From positions 1 to 64,000 of the forward strand of contig NZ_JAHKRO010000045.1 of the NCBI RefSeq assembly GCF_019396325.1: a stretch of 64,000 nt of DNA, in the 5' to 3' direction. This document shows, piece after piece, positions 24,476-32,776 of the stretch. The first letter of the stretch is position 1; each line of letters begins with the position of its first letter. The position numbers were made by a program, and so were the translations under genes. The DNA is from Nonomuraea ceibae (GTDB lineage: Bacteria; Actinomycetota; Actinomycetes; Streptosporangiales; Streptosporangiaceae). Below the pieces are notes generated by a model, which ran no database searches, was not told the origin of the DNA, and saw only the letters and a program-made list of their open reading frames with translations.

Positions 24476-25787
24476 GGAACCTCGCCGCCTTCAGTTCGAA
24501 CCGGGGAAGGGTGCCCGGAGTCACGAACTCCACGTCCGGGCGGATGCCGACCTCCTGCTTCATCGTCGTGCTGACGCGGGCGCCGAGGTCGGCGACGTCC
24601 AGGCCGGGGATCTCGTCGGGCTCGATCCGCAGCACGATCGTGTCCAGGCCGCGGATCGTCCGCAGCACCACCTGAAACTCGTTCACCTCGGGGAAGCCGC
24701 GCAGGACGTCCTCGACCATGACCGGGGTGACCGACACGCCGCGGATCTTGCGCATGTCGTCGCGGCGGCCGAGGATGCCGCCGTCGAACCAGTCCCAGGT
24801 CCGGCCGCAGCCGCACTCGCTCCACGGCCGCTTGACCACGAGGTCGTCCGTCCAGTGCCGGAACAGCTGCATGCCCTCGCGGCCGAGCCCGGTCGTCACC
24901 CGGATGCCCTCTTCGCCGTAGCCGACCGGCTGCCGCGTGTCGGGGTGCAGCACCTCTTCGATGACGCCCGACTCGATGATGTGGCAGCCGCCGTTGAGCG
25001 AGGGGCACTCGAACATCGACACCGTGCCGAACTCGGTCGTCCCGGCCGCGTTGAAGACGCGTGCGCCGAACGCCTCGGAGATCGCCTGCGTGGTCGACTC
25101 GGGCCGCGGCTCGCCACCGGCCATGATGATCTTCACGTTGGCGTCGCGCGCCAGGTCGACGCCCATCTCCTTGGCCGTCTCGATCAGGCGCATGGCGTAG
25201 CTCGGCGTGCAGCCCAGCACCTCGACCTGCAGGTCCACCAGGATGCGCACGCGCGCCTTGGAGTCGAGCCCGCCCGCCGGGACGACCCGGCAGCCCATCC
25301 GCTCCAGCCCGTAGTGCATGCCCCAGAAGCCGATGAACAGCCCGTACCCGAACGCGACCAGGCCCGTGTAGCCGGGCCGCACGCCCATGCCGTGCAGCAC
25401 GGTGCACCACAGGTCGACCCCCCAGGTCCAGTCGCGCTGGGTGTCGAAGGTGCGCACGGGCGGGTCGCCGCTGGTGCCGCTGGTCTGGTGGTGCCGGATG
25501 GCGAAGGACGGGTCCAGCGACGGCCACGTCCCGTACGGCGGCGCCGTCTCCTCCGCCGCGATCAGGTCCTTCTTGTACAGCAGCGGCACCCGCGCGAAGT
25601 AGTCCTCCAGCGAGTCGAGCCGCTCGGGCAGCCGCTCGCGCCAGAAGGGCGAGTTCGCCCGGGCGTGGGCGAGCGCGAGCTGCAGCTTGCGCCACTGCCA
25701 GGCGGCCAGCTCCTGGCGTGGCATGGTCTCGGTCTTCCTGTTCCAGTAGCCGGCCGTGGCCGGTCCGGGTGGCGCGAGCAGTGCCAT
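24459..25787 (-). CDS. PaaK-like adenylate-forming ligase (second)
   Basis: 442 residues. Same family as 22161 but clearly divergent. The nucleotide loop is HHQTSGTSGDPPVRTFD (about residue 100), AAGTTEFGTVSMFEC follows near residue 240 and the C-terminal lid carries GRRDDMRKIRGVSVTP. A cysteine cluster (ECGCG) precedes the lid. GGGGGAGGC five bases before ATG 25787 decides the start. It is the first gene of the operon ligase, small protein, flavoprotein, ligase. Two ligases suggest either two aromatic acids or successive activation of one acid before and after modification. Confidence 0.82.
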   Translation of the reverse strand: MALLAPPGPATAGYWNRKTETMPRQELAAWQWRKLQLALAHARANSPFWRERLPERLDSLEDYFARVPLLYKKDLIAAEETAPPYGTWPSLDPSFAIRHHQTSGTSGDPPVRTFDTQRDWTWGVDLWCTVLHGMGVRPGYTGLVAFGYGLFIGFWGMHYGLERMGCRVVPAGGLDSKARVRILVDLQVEVLGCTPSYAMRLIETAKEMGVDLARDANVKIIMAGGEPRPESTTQAISEAFGARVFNAAGTTEFGTVSMFECPSLNGGCHIIESGVIEEVLHPDTRQPVGYGEEGIRVTTGLGREGMQLFRHWTDDLVVKRPWSECGCGRTWDWFDGGILGRRDDMRKIRGVSVTPVMVEDVLRGFPEVNEFQVVLRTIRGLDTIVLRIEPDEIPGLDVADLGARVSTTMKQEVGIRPDVEFVTPGTLPRFELKAARFHDERR

Positions 25788-25844
25788 CAAGCCTCCCCCA
25801 CGCGCGGGTGACGCGATATCAACCGAATCAACCGAAGGAATAGC

Positions 25845-25878
25845 GTTACGAATCATGCTTTACTGGCACATCTTGCTG
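25845..25878 (+). promoter_or_regulatory. Degenerate copy of the second bipartite element
   Basis: GTTACGAATC (6 of 10 matches to GGCAGGAAGC) and TTGCTG, 34 bp end to end, 173 bp before the start at 26052. The weakest of the set. Confidence 0.2.
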
Positions 25879-25896
25879 GCCGGTCCGCCCGTGGCG

Positions 25897-25913
25897 CATC
25901 TCCGAGAATGCTG
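25897..25913 (-). promoter_or_regulatory. Operator-like 17-bp element, proximal of a tandem pair
   Basis: Minus strand CAGCATTCTCGGAGATG, 109 bp before the ligase start at 25787. A second copy lies exactly 33 bp further upstream, on the same DNA face (about three helical turns). Confidence 0.6.
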
Positions 25914-25929
25914 GGGCTGAACCAGCGGA

Positions 25930-25946
25930 TTTCTCCGAGAATGCGG
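25930..25946 (-). promoter_or_regulatory. Operator-like 17-bp element, distal of a tandem pair
   Basis: Minus strand CCGCATTCTCGGAGAAA, 33 bp from the proximal copy. Its TTCTCGGAGA core is identical to the neighbour's. Confidence 0.55.
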
Positions 25947-26051
25947 CGTTCATCTGTTCGGTTGTCCGGCGACCTTTTCTCTCAGCAAACTGTCGGTGAA
26001 TGGCCCTCAGTTGAGGCGAGGACATCCACCATCACAAGGGAAACAGGGACC

Positions 26052-27161
26052 ATGAGCGATCTCCAGCGGCAAGTTCAGGAGACGATCGACCAGCTAGTCG
26101 AATCCGGAGCCGAGACGGGTCTGCAGGTCGCCGTCTACCGTCACGGTGAACTGCTGGCCGACGCCGTCTCCGGCGTCGCCGACCAGGCGACCGGACGGCC
26201 ACTCACCTCCGACACCCCCATCTACGCCACCTCCGCCGGCAAGGCGCTCACCTCCACGGTGGTGCACGTGCTCGTCGGTGAAGGCGTCTTCGGGTACGAC
26301 ACCCCGATCGCCGAGATCTGGCCCGAGTACGGGGCCAACGGCAAGGAGAAGGCGACGATCAGGCACGCGCTGACCCACACCGTCGGCACCCCCGGCGTCC
26401 CTGAGGACACCACCGGCGACGACCTGACCGACTGGGACAAGATCGTCAACGGCCTGGCCGCCGCCGAGCCGTGGTGGGAGCCCGGCTCCAAGACCGGCTA
26501 CCACGCCCAGACGTTCGGCTACATCATCGGCGAGGTCGTCCGCCGCGCCACCGGCAAGCGCATCTCGGAGGTGCTGCGCGAGAAGGTGTCCGGCCCGCTC
26601 GGCGTCGCCGACGAGCTCTACCTGGCCGTGCCCGAGTCCGCCCTCGACCGCGTCGCCCCGCAGGTGCAGGTCGGCGACCCGGTCGACCTCGACATGCTCG
26701 CCCAGATGATGCCCACGTACTTCAAGGCCGTGCCCAAGGCCGTGCAGCTCTCGGCCGAGCTCGTCAACCGGCGCGACTACCTCGGCGCCGAGATCCCCGC
26801 CGGCGGCACCATGAGCGCGCGGGCGCTCGCCAAGCTGTACGCCGCCCTCCAGAGCGAGGTCGACGGCGTCCGCCTGCTCAGCCCGGGGCAGTTGGAGGAG
26901 ATCTCCGCCGTCGCCGTCAACGACGTCGACCAGATCTTCGGCCACCCCACCCAGTACGCGCTCGGCTTCGGCCTCGGACGGCCCGTCGAGAACGGCCCCG
27001 ACCCGTCGACCGTCCTCGGCTGGCCCGGCGCCGGCGGCAGCCACGCCGAGCTCCACCTGCCCAGCGGCACGGCGTTCGCGGTCACCAAGACCCGCTTCAG
27101 CCCGGGCGACTACTCGGCCGTGGCGGCGGTGGCGGACGTCATCACCAAGGCCACCGCCTGA
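26052..27161 (+). CDS. Serine hydrolase, class C beta-lactamase/esterase fold
   Basis: 369 residues. The nucleophile motif SxxK is SAGK (about residue 66) and the second motif is YHAQ (about residue 155), with a C-terminal LGWPGAGGSHAELH replacing the KTG triad (HxG-like). This is the pattern of EstB-like esterases and transesterases (for example LovD) rather than true beta-lactamases. There is no signal peptide, so the enzyme is cytosolic. In clusters such proteins act as acyltransferases or esterases on the product. ATG 26052 follows AGGGAAACAGGGACC. It may move or remove an acyl group on the chromophore, which is inference. Confidence 0.78.
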   Translation: MSDLQRQVQETIDQLVESGAETGLQVAVYRHGELLADAVSGVADQATGRPLTSDTPIYATSAGKALTSTVVHVLVGEGVFGYDTPIAEIWPEYGANGKEKATIRHALTHTVGTPGVPEDTTGDDLTDWDKIVNGLAAAEPWWEPGSKTGYHAQTFGYIIGEVVRRATGKRISEVLREKVSGPLGVADELYLAVPESALDRVAPQVQVGDPVDLDMLAQMMPTYFKAVPKAVQLSAELVNRRDYLGAEIPAGGTMSARALAKLYAALQSEVDGVRLLSPGQLEEISAVAVNDVDQIFGHPTQYALGFGLGRPVENGPDPSTVLGWPGAGGSHAELHLPSGTAFAVTKTRFSPGDYSAVAAVADVITKATA

Positions 27162-27172
27162 CCCCCGCACCG

Positions 27173-27200
27173 CCGGCGCCGCCACCGTAGCCGGCGCCGG
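27173..27200 (+). terminator. Possible hairpin after the serine hydrolase gene
   Basis: 8-bp palindromic arms CCGGCGCC and GGCGCCGG, 12 bases apart, right after the stop at 27161. Confidence 0.35.
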
Positions 27201-27379
27201 ACCCCTCGGCCCGGCCGGCCCGCCTCCCCCAACGGCACCCGGCCGGGCCTTCGCCATCCCTGGGCCCCGCCGTCTTCGTACGCCGCCGCAGAGGCCCACG
27301 TCGGCCCCACGACGCCCCTGAGAAGACCAGACCCGCCACAGGCCACCCCGAGAACCACCGACCACCTCTGGCCCCTGGG

Positions 27380-27610
27380 TGAAGCAGCCCCCAAGGAGCC
27401 CGGCCCCAGAGGGCACCCGCCCAGAGAGGGCACGCCCACCCGGAGGGGGCCCGTACGCCCGCAGAGGGCCGCCCCGCCGAAGAGGACCCGCCGTCTCGCG
27501 GAGAGGGCGCCCCGCCGGAGGGGGCCGTCCGGCGCAGGGGCCGCTCCGCCAGAGGGCCGGCCCGTTGAAGGGGCACGCCGCCGCGCGAGGAGGTCACCCC
27601 ACCGGAGGGT
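27380..27610. repeat. Gene-free GC-rich degenerate short repeat
   Basis: The 735-bp gap 27162-27896 holds no gene I can support. Between about 27380 and 27610 there are some twelve imperfect units of roughly 16-22 bp, each with a core like CCGCCGGAGGGGGCC (variants GCCCAGAGAGGGCAC and CCGCCAGAGGGCCGG). Open frames here give only Gly/Pro/Arg/Ala-rich translations on both strands and lack codon-position structure. The repeat could be slipped-strand expansion in a neutral spacer, or a structured or regulatory stretch before the epoxide hydrolase gene. Confidence 0.5.
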
Positions 27611-27782
27611 CCGTCCGGCGTTGCGGGTTCGCCCCAGCCGCGGGCGCGGTGGGTGAAGAGGCTGGTGGGAGGGCGGCCGTTCGGTGGAGGGGGCCGCTCT
27701 GGGCGGTGGGGGTGGCTGGGCGGTGGGGGCTTTCGTACGGACGGGCGGGCGGGGAACGGTCGGGGGTGACGGGAGGGGGATG

Positions 27783-27799
27783 GCGCACGTCGCGAGATG
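27783..27799 (+). promoter_or_regulatory. Operator-like 17-bp element before the epoxide hydrolase gene
   Basis: GCGCACGTCGCGAGATG, 97 bp before the start at 27897. Confidence 0.5.
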
Positions 27800-27896
27800 C
27801 GCCGGGGGGTGGGCGGGGCTGACGATGACGTCGTGGGGCCGGAGGCGCGCAGTCCTCGCCCCTCCCCCAGACAGCTCTAGCGAACCAGGGGCACAC

Positions 27897-29054
27897 ATGC
27901 GTCCGTTCCGTATCGACATCCCGCAGGACGACCTCGACGATCTGAACCGGAGACTCGCCGCCACCCGGTGGCCGGGCGAGCTGCCGGGCGTGGGCTGGGA
28001 CCGGGGGGTGCCTCTGGACTACCTCAAGGAGCTGGCCGAGTACTGGCGCACGGGCTACGACTGGCGTGCGGCCGAGCGGCGGCTGAACTCCTTCCCGCAG
28101 TTCACGACGGAGATCGACGGCGCGAACGTGCACTTCGTCCACGTGCGCTCCCCCGAGCCGGACGCGACGCCGCTGATCATCACGCACGGCTGGCCGGGGT
28201 CGGTCGCGGAGTTCGTGGACGTGATCGGCCCGCTGACGGACCCGGCGGCGCACGGCGGCGATCCGGCGGACGCGTTCGACGTGGTCATCCCGTCGATCCC
28301 CGGGTACGGCTTCTCGGGCCCGACGCGGGAGACCGGGTGGGACGTGCCGCGGGTGGCGCGGGCGTGGGCGGAGCTGATGAGCCGGCTCGGCTACGACCGG
28401 TACGTGGCGCAGGGCGGCGACTGGGGCAAGGTGATCTCGCTGCAGCTCGGCCTGGCCGATCCGGCGCACGTGGCCGGGGTGCACATCAACATGCTGGTGA
28501 CGTTCCCGCCGCAGGACCCGGCGGCGATGGCGGAGCTGAGCGCGGACGATCTGGCCAGGCTGGAGCACGGCGGCCGGTTCCAGCAGGACGGGATCGGCTG
28601 GCAGAAGATCCAGTCGACCCGCCCGCAGACGCTCGCGTACGGGCTGACGGACTCGCCGGTCGGGCAGCTCGCCTGGATCGTGGAGAAGTTCAAGGAGTGG
28701 ACGGACTCCGACAAGTCGCCCGAGGACGCGGTGAGCCGTGACGACCTGCTGACGAACGTGTCGATCTACTGGCTGACGGCGACGGCGGGTTCGTCGGCGC
28801 AGTTCTACTACGAGTCCTCGTACGGGGACGCGGCGTTCGTGCGGACGTGGGGCGGGCCGTGGCCGCTGGAGATGCCGGTGGGCGTCGCGGTGTTCCCGGC
28901 GGACGCGACGCGGCCGATCCGGCGGTTCGCCGACCACCAGCTGCCGACGATCACGCGGTGGACGGAGTTCGAGCGTGGCGGCCACTTCGCGGCGCTGGAG
29001 CAGCCGGCCGAGCTGGTCGGCGACATCCGCGCCTTCGCGCGTTCGCTGCGATGA
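27897..29054 (+). CDS. sgcF: Epoxide hydrolase, SgcF/NcsF2 type
   Basis: 385 residues. The N-terminal EHN domain (RPFRIDIPQDDLDDLNRRL) is followed by an alpha/beta hydrolase core with the HGWPGS oxyanion motif (about residue 96), nucleophile Asp in QGGDWGK (about residue 178) and the catalytic His in RGGHFAALEQP near the end. SgcF and NcsF2 open the epoxide of the 9-membered enediyne core to a vicinal diol that is then esterified; length and motifs match. ATG 27897 is chosen because homologues begin there; the ribosome site is modest. An operator-like element lies 97 bp upstream. Confidence 0.87.
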   Translation: MRPFRIDIPQDDLDDLNRRLAATRWPGELPGVGWDRGVPLDYLKELAEYWRTGYDWRAAERRLNSFPQFTTEIDGANVHFVHVRSPEPDATPLIITHGWPGSVAEFVDVIGPLTDPAAHGGDPADAFDVVIPSIPGYGFSGPTRETGWDVPRVARAWAELMSRLGYDRYVAQGGDWGKVISLQLGLADPAHVAGVHINMLVTFPPQDPAAMAELSADDLARLEHGGRFQQDGIGWQKIQSTRPQTLAYGLTDSPVGQLAWIVEKFKEWTDSDKSPEDAVSRDDLLTNVSIYWLTATAGSSAQFYYESSYGDAAFVRTWGGPWPLEMPVGVAVFPADATRPIRRFADHQLPTITRWTEFERGGHFAALEQPAELVGDIRAFARSLR

Positions 29055-29163
29055 GGCGGGCGCGGGCGCGCCGGTCGCGACCGGCATCACACGAGACGGC
29101 CCCGCGCGCCGGGCGGCGTGCCGAGGGTTCCGCTGACGATCAGGAACGTGGGAGGTGACCGCG

Positions 29164-30543
29164 ATGGCCGTGGGAGACCGCGCGGTGGTGCTGGGCGGCA
29201 GCATGGCGGGCCTGCTGGCGGCCCGGGTGCTGGCCGAGGCGTACACGGACGTGCTGGTGGTGGATCGTGACGCGCTGGTGGGCGTGAGCGCCGCCAGGCG
29301 TGGGGTGCCGCAGGGGCGGCACGTGCACGGGCTGCTGGCCCGGGGTCAGCAGATCCTGGAGGAGCTGTTCCCCGGGTTCACCGAGGGGGCGAAGGCGGCG
29401 GGTGTGCCGACGGGCGACCTGGGCGAGCTGCGCTGGTTCTTCAACGGCGTCCGGCTCGCGCCGGGCACGACGGGGCTGGTGTGCGTGTCGGCGGCCCGGC
29501 CGGTGCTGGAGAGCCACGTGCGGGCCCGGGTGGCGGAGCTGCCGAACGTGACGTTCGTGGAGCGGTGCGACATCGTCGGCCTGGTGGCGACGGCGGACCG
29601 GGCCCGGGTGACGGGCGTGCGGGTGCGTCCCCGGGACGGCGAGCGCGAGGAGCTCATCGAGGCGGATCTCGTCGTGGACGCGACGGGGCGCGGCTCCCGT
29701 ACGCCGGTGTGGCTGGAGGAGTTCGGCTACGGGCGGCCCGAGGAGGAGAAGGTCAAGATCGACCTGACCTACACGACGCGGCACTACCGGCTGCCGGACG
29801 AGAGCATCCTGGACGGCGACCTGTCGATCAACCCGGTGTCGGGGCCGTCGCACCCGCGTGGCGCGTTCTTCTCGCGGATCGAGGGCGGCCGCTGCGTGCT
29901 GTCGCTGACGGGCGTGCTGGGCGACGCCGCGCCGGCGACGCACGAGGGCTTCATGGAGTTCGTCAGGTCGCTGCCCGTGCCGGACATCTACGAGGTGATC
30001 CGTGACGCCGAGCCGCTGGACGACCCGGTGTCGTTCAGGTATCCGGCGAGCGTCCGGCGGCACTACGAGCGGCTGGAGCGCTTCCCGGCCGGGCTGCTGG
30101 TGCTGGGTGACGCCGCGTGCAGCTTCAACCCGGTGTACGGACAGGGCATGACGGTGGCGGCGCTGGAGGCGCTGACGCTCCGCACGCATCTGCGGCGGGG
30201 GGTGGAGCCGCGCCCGCTGGACTTCCTCAAGGACATCTCCGCGGTGATCGACGTGCCGTGGAACATCTCGGCCGGCGGTGACCTGAGCTTCGCCGAGGTG
30301 GCGGGGCCGAGGCCGGCGATGGTCCGGATGATGAACGCGTACATGGCGAAGCTGCAGGTGGCCGCGACCAGGGACGGCGCGGTGACCAGGACGTTCATGC
30401 GGGTGGCCGGGCTGGTCGACCCGCCGCAGGCGCTGATGAGCCCCGGCATGGTCTTCCGGGTGCTGCGGAACGGCACGCGCGGCCTGGATCCGGCGCCGTC
30501 GTGGACGCCGAGCCCGGCCCCGGGTGAGGCCGTCCGCCGCTGA
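29164..30543 (+). CDS. FAD-dependent monooxygenase/oxidoreductase
   Basis: 459 residues. N-terminal FAD loop VVLGGSMAGLLAARVL (about residues 8-23), DATGRGSRTPVWLEEFGY near residue 177 and LVLGDAACSFNPVYGQGMTVAALEAL near residue 313 show a group A flavoprotein of the styrene-monooxygenase/epoxidase-like or geranylgeranyl-reductase-like branch. The WxWxIP signature of flavin halogenases is absent. GGAGGTGA eight bases before ATG 29164 sets the start over a GTG at 29155. It follows the epoxide hydrolase by 109 bases, so it may act on the enediyne core, for example as an epoxidase. That is a guess from context. Confidence 0.78.
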   Translation: MAVGDRAVVLGGSMAGLLAARVLAEAYTDVLVVDRDALVGVSAARRGVPQGRHVHGLLARGQQILEELFPGFTEGAKAAGVPTGDLGELRWFFNGVRLAPGTTGLVCVSAARPVLESHVRARVAELPNVTFVERCDIVGLVATADRARVTGVRVRPRDGEREELIEADLVVDATGRGSRTPVWLEEFGYGRPEEEKVKIDLTYTTRHYRLPDESILDGDLSINPVSGPSHPRGAFFSRIEGGRCVLSLTGVLGDAAPATHEGFMEFVRSLPVPDIYEVIRDAEPLDDPVSFRYPASVRRHYERLERFPAGLLVLGDAACSFNPVYGQGMTVAALEALTLRTHLRRGVEPRPLDFLKDISAVIDVPWNISAGGDLSFAEVAGPRPAMVRMMNAYMAKLQVAATRDGAVTRTFMRVAGLVDPPQALMSPGMVFRVLRNGTRGLDPAPSWTPSPAPGEAVRR

Positions 30544-30584
30544 TCGGCACAACGGAGCGCGGCCTGTTCCCATAACTCAATATC

Positions 30585-30601
30585 CCGCAATTCAGGAGAT
30601 G
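30585..30601 (+). promoter_or_regulatory. Operator-like 17-bp element before the acyltransferase gene
   Basis: CCGCAATTCAGGAGATG, among the best matches to the consensus, 96 bp before the start at 30698. Confidence 0.65.
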
Positions 30602-30697
30602 TGGTTCACCGATCGGCCGTGCTGATATCGACGCGTAGCAAATAAACGGATACGGCCGGAAAAGTGCCGATGAAAACACTCCTGATGGGAGCACGCG

Positions 30698-32008
30698 ATG
30701 GTGGCAACAGCCCGCGCTAGCGGTGGCGGAACCGCTGAAGGCGAACGCCTTCCCAGATTGGAAGGAGTGCGCGGAGTCCTCGCTCTGGGAGTTCTCGTAT
30801 TCCACGCAGCCTGGTTGTCCGGCGACTCCAGTTTCATGGACCAGCCGGGCAACGGGATCTGGGGCGTCCTGGCCGACGGGCTGGCCGTGTGCCTGCCCCC
30901 CTTCTTCGTCCTGTCCGGTCTGTTCCTGTACAGGCCGTTCGCCCGCGCGGCGATCGCCGGGACCTCGCGCCCGGCGATCCCGGCCTTCCTCGCCAGGCGG
31001 GCGCTGCGCATCCTGCCCGCCTACTGGCTGGTGCTGGCGGTCGCGCTGCTCGCGATCAACCTGAACGGCATCGCGACCGTGTGGGACGTGCTCCGGCCGT
31101 TCCTGGCGATCCACTTCTTCTGGCAGGAGGGTCAGCCGATGACCGGCCTCCTGCACACCTGGACGGTGCCGACGGAGCTGACGTTCTACCTGGCCATCCC
31201 GCTGCTGGCGTGGATCTCCGGCCGGCTGGCGCGGGGCCGCGAGGACCAGCGGGCGCGCCTGCGCTGGATGATGGTCACCCCGGTGGCCGTGCTGGTGCTG
31301 GGCCTGGCCTGGGTGACCTGGACGAACCTGCCGACCTTCACCGGCCCGTACGAGCTGTGGTTCTGGCCCTTCTACTACATGAGCGCCTTCGCCTGCGGCA
31401 TGATGCTCGGCACCCTGTCCGCCTACCAGGACGTCTCGGGGAACACGCCCGGAATCTACCGGCTGGCCGCCCGCCGGCCGAACCTGTTCTGGCTGGCCGC
31501 GGCCGCCGTCTACCTGGCCTACGCGCCGCAGCCGTTCGGCACGCCGGGCGCGGGTGACGTGCCGGCGCTGGTGCAGGAGCTGGTGGGGCACTCGCTGGTG
31601 CTGGTCTTCGGCGTGCTGTTCATCGTGCCGCTGACCGTGCCGCACGCCAGGTCGCGCCTGATGGACGTGACGCTGGCCAACCCGGTCATCCGCTATCTCG
31701 GGCGGATCTCGTACGGGATCTACCTGTGGCACGTCGTGCTGCAGGAGGTCTACCTGCGCAACGGCAACATCTTCGGCACGGTCCCGGTCGACGCGACCCA
31801 GTTCCGCGGCACGGTGGGCTTCTGGGAGCTGACGCTGTTCGTGCTGGCGACGAGCGTCGCCCTCTCGACCGTCAGTTATTACGTCCTGGAACGCCCTGTC
31901 ATGAGACTGTGGACGCGGTGGTTCGGCAAGAGCCGCCCCGCCGAGCCGGTCGCCCAGCCCGCGCCCGGCGTGCCGGTGGCCGCCGCCTCCGACAGCGCCC
32001 GTCCGTAG
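30698..32008 (+). CDS. Membrane acyltransferase, OafA/Acyltransferase_3 family
   Basis: 436 residues with about ten membrane helices. The family start is seen at PRLEGVRGVLALGVLVFHAAWL (about residues 18-39), with the catalytic His in VFHAAW, and RISYGIYLWHVVLQEVYL (about residue 337). These enzymes transfer acyl groups to sugar or alcohol hydroxyls from the cytoplasmic membrane. ATG 30698 has GGAG upstream. A second, distinct member is encoded at 35264. SgcD6-like acyltransfer of the aromatic acid onto the core or sugar is a possible role, but the known enzymes for that step are soluble. Confidence 0.8.
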   Translation: MVATARASGGGTAEGERLPRLEGVRGVLALGVLVFHAAWLSGDSSFMDQPGNGIWGVLADGLAVCLPPFFVLSGLFLYRPFARAAIAGTSRPAIPAFLARRALRILPAYWLVLAVALLAINLNGIATVWDVLRPFLAIHFFWQEGQPMTGLLHTWTVPTELTFYLAIPLLAWISGRLARGREDQRARLRWMMVTPVAVLVLGLAWVTWTNLPTFTGPYELWFWPFYYMSAFACGMMLGTLSAYQDVSGNTPGIYRLAARRPNLFWLAAAAVYLAYAPQPFGTPGAGDVPALVQELVGHSLVLVFGVLFIVPLTVPHARSRLMDVTLANPVIRYLGRISYGIYLWHVVLQEVYLRNGNIFGTVPVDATQFRGTVGFWELTLFVLATSVALSTVSYYVLERPVMRLWTRWFGKSRPAEPVAQPAPGVPVAAASDSARP

Positions 32009-32035
32009 AGCCATCCACTTCCTGGGAGTCGCCCC

Positions 32036-32599
32036 ATGCGCAAGGTCATCGCATCGGTCATCATGTCGCTCGACGGCGTCATCGAACGGCCCGAGGAATG
32101 GTCCATGGACTACTGGAGCGACGAGGCCGAGTCCCACGCCCTCGCCACGCTCAAGGCCGCCGACGCCCTGCTCATGGGGCGTGTGACGTACGAGGGCTTC
32201 GCCGAGGCCTGGCCCACCATGGAGGACGAGGGCGGCTACGCCGCCCGGATGAACAGCCTGCCCAAGTACGTCGTCTCCAGCACGCTGGAGAAGGCCGACT
32301 GGAACAACAGCACCGTGCTCGGCGGCGACGCCGTCGGCGAGGTGCGCAAGCTCAAGGAGCAGCCCGGCGGCGACATCCTCATCTACGGGTGGGGTCGGCT
32401 CACCGCCACGCTCGTCGAGCACGGCCTCCTCGACGAGGTGCAGATCTGGCTCCACCCGGTCCTCGTCGGCAGCGGCGGCGTCGGTGAGCTGCTCTACAAC
32501 GACGGCACCACGGCGCCGCTGCGGCTGGCCGGGGCCATGCCGCTGGAGTCGGGCATCGTCATCCTCACCTACCGGACCGTCGAGAAGACCTCCGGCTGA
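32036..32599 (+). CDS. Dihydrofolate-reductase-like protein (RibD C-terminal family)
   Basis: 187 residues. The start MRKVIASVIMSLDGVIERPEEW and the block LLMGRVTYEGFAEAWP are those of the RibD C-terminal / YwjB-like dihydrofolate reductase fold; GGDILIYGWGRLTATLVEHGLLDE is the usual cofactor-side segment. NADPH-dependent reduction of an unidentified substrate is expected. Homologues are scattered through actinobacterial genomes, so a passenger role is possible. It lies 27 bases after the acyltransferase stop and ends at a strong terminator, closing that transcription unit. Confidence 0.8.
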   Translation: MRKVIASVIMSLDGVIERPEEWSMDYWSDEAESHALATLKAADALLMGRVTYEGFAEAWPTMEDEGGYAARMNSLPKYVVSSTLEKADWNNSTVLGGDAVGEVRKLKEQPGGDILIYGWGRLTATLVEHGLLDEVQIWLHPVLVGSGGVGELLYNDGTTAPLRLAGAMPLESGIVILTYRTVEKTSG

Positions 32600-32610
32600 C
32601 CGGCGAAGAA

Positions 32611-32650
32611 AAGCCCGGTCCCGCGACGAAGCGGGGCCGGGCTTTTTCTT
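32611..32650 (+). terminator. Rho-independent terminator
   Basis: 14-bp GC-rich stem, 32611-32624 with 32631-32644 (one wobble pair), loop GACGAA, followed by a T-rich tract CTTTTTCTTTT. The most classical terminator in the window. Confidence 0.85.
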
Positions 32651-32658
32651 TTCCCGTC

Positions 32659-32690
32659 GGCAGGAAGCTGCCCGGCGGTGCAGTTTGCTG
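32659..32690 (+). promoter_or_regulatory. Second bipartite element before the decarboxylase-like gene
   Basis: GGCAGGAAGC at 32659-32668 and TGCAGTTTGCTG at 32679-32690, 32 bp end to end, 86 bp before the start at 32777. Confidence 0.5.
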
Positions 32691-32776
32691 ACGCCGGAAA
32701 AACTTATTCAGAGCCCTCGGAAGCGGGATATTGGAGGTGTCGAAGAAAATAACCACCCCGTGAAAGGGACGGAAAA

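Noticed and set aside
26052..27161. Beta-lactamase resistance gene
   Set aside because: SxxK is present, but there is no KTG triad and no signal peptide; an esterase or acyltransferase is more likely.
27110..27964. Overlapping open frames in the repeat region
   Set aside because: Gly/Pro/Arg/Ala-rich on both strands, no codon-position pattern and no ribosome site; treated as non-coding.
29164..30543. FADH2-dependent halogenase
   Set aside because: Some flavoprotein motifs are shared, but the WxWxIP halogenase signature is absent.
32723..32739. 17-bp element before the decarboxylase-like gene
   Set aside because: GGAGGTG is present but the GCA half is missing, and it lies only 37 bp from the start codon.
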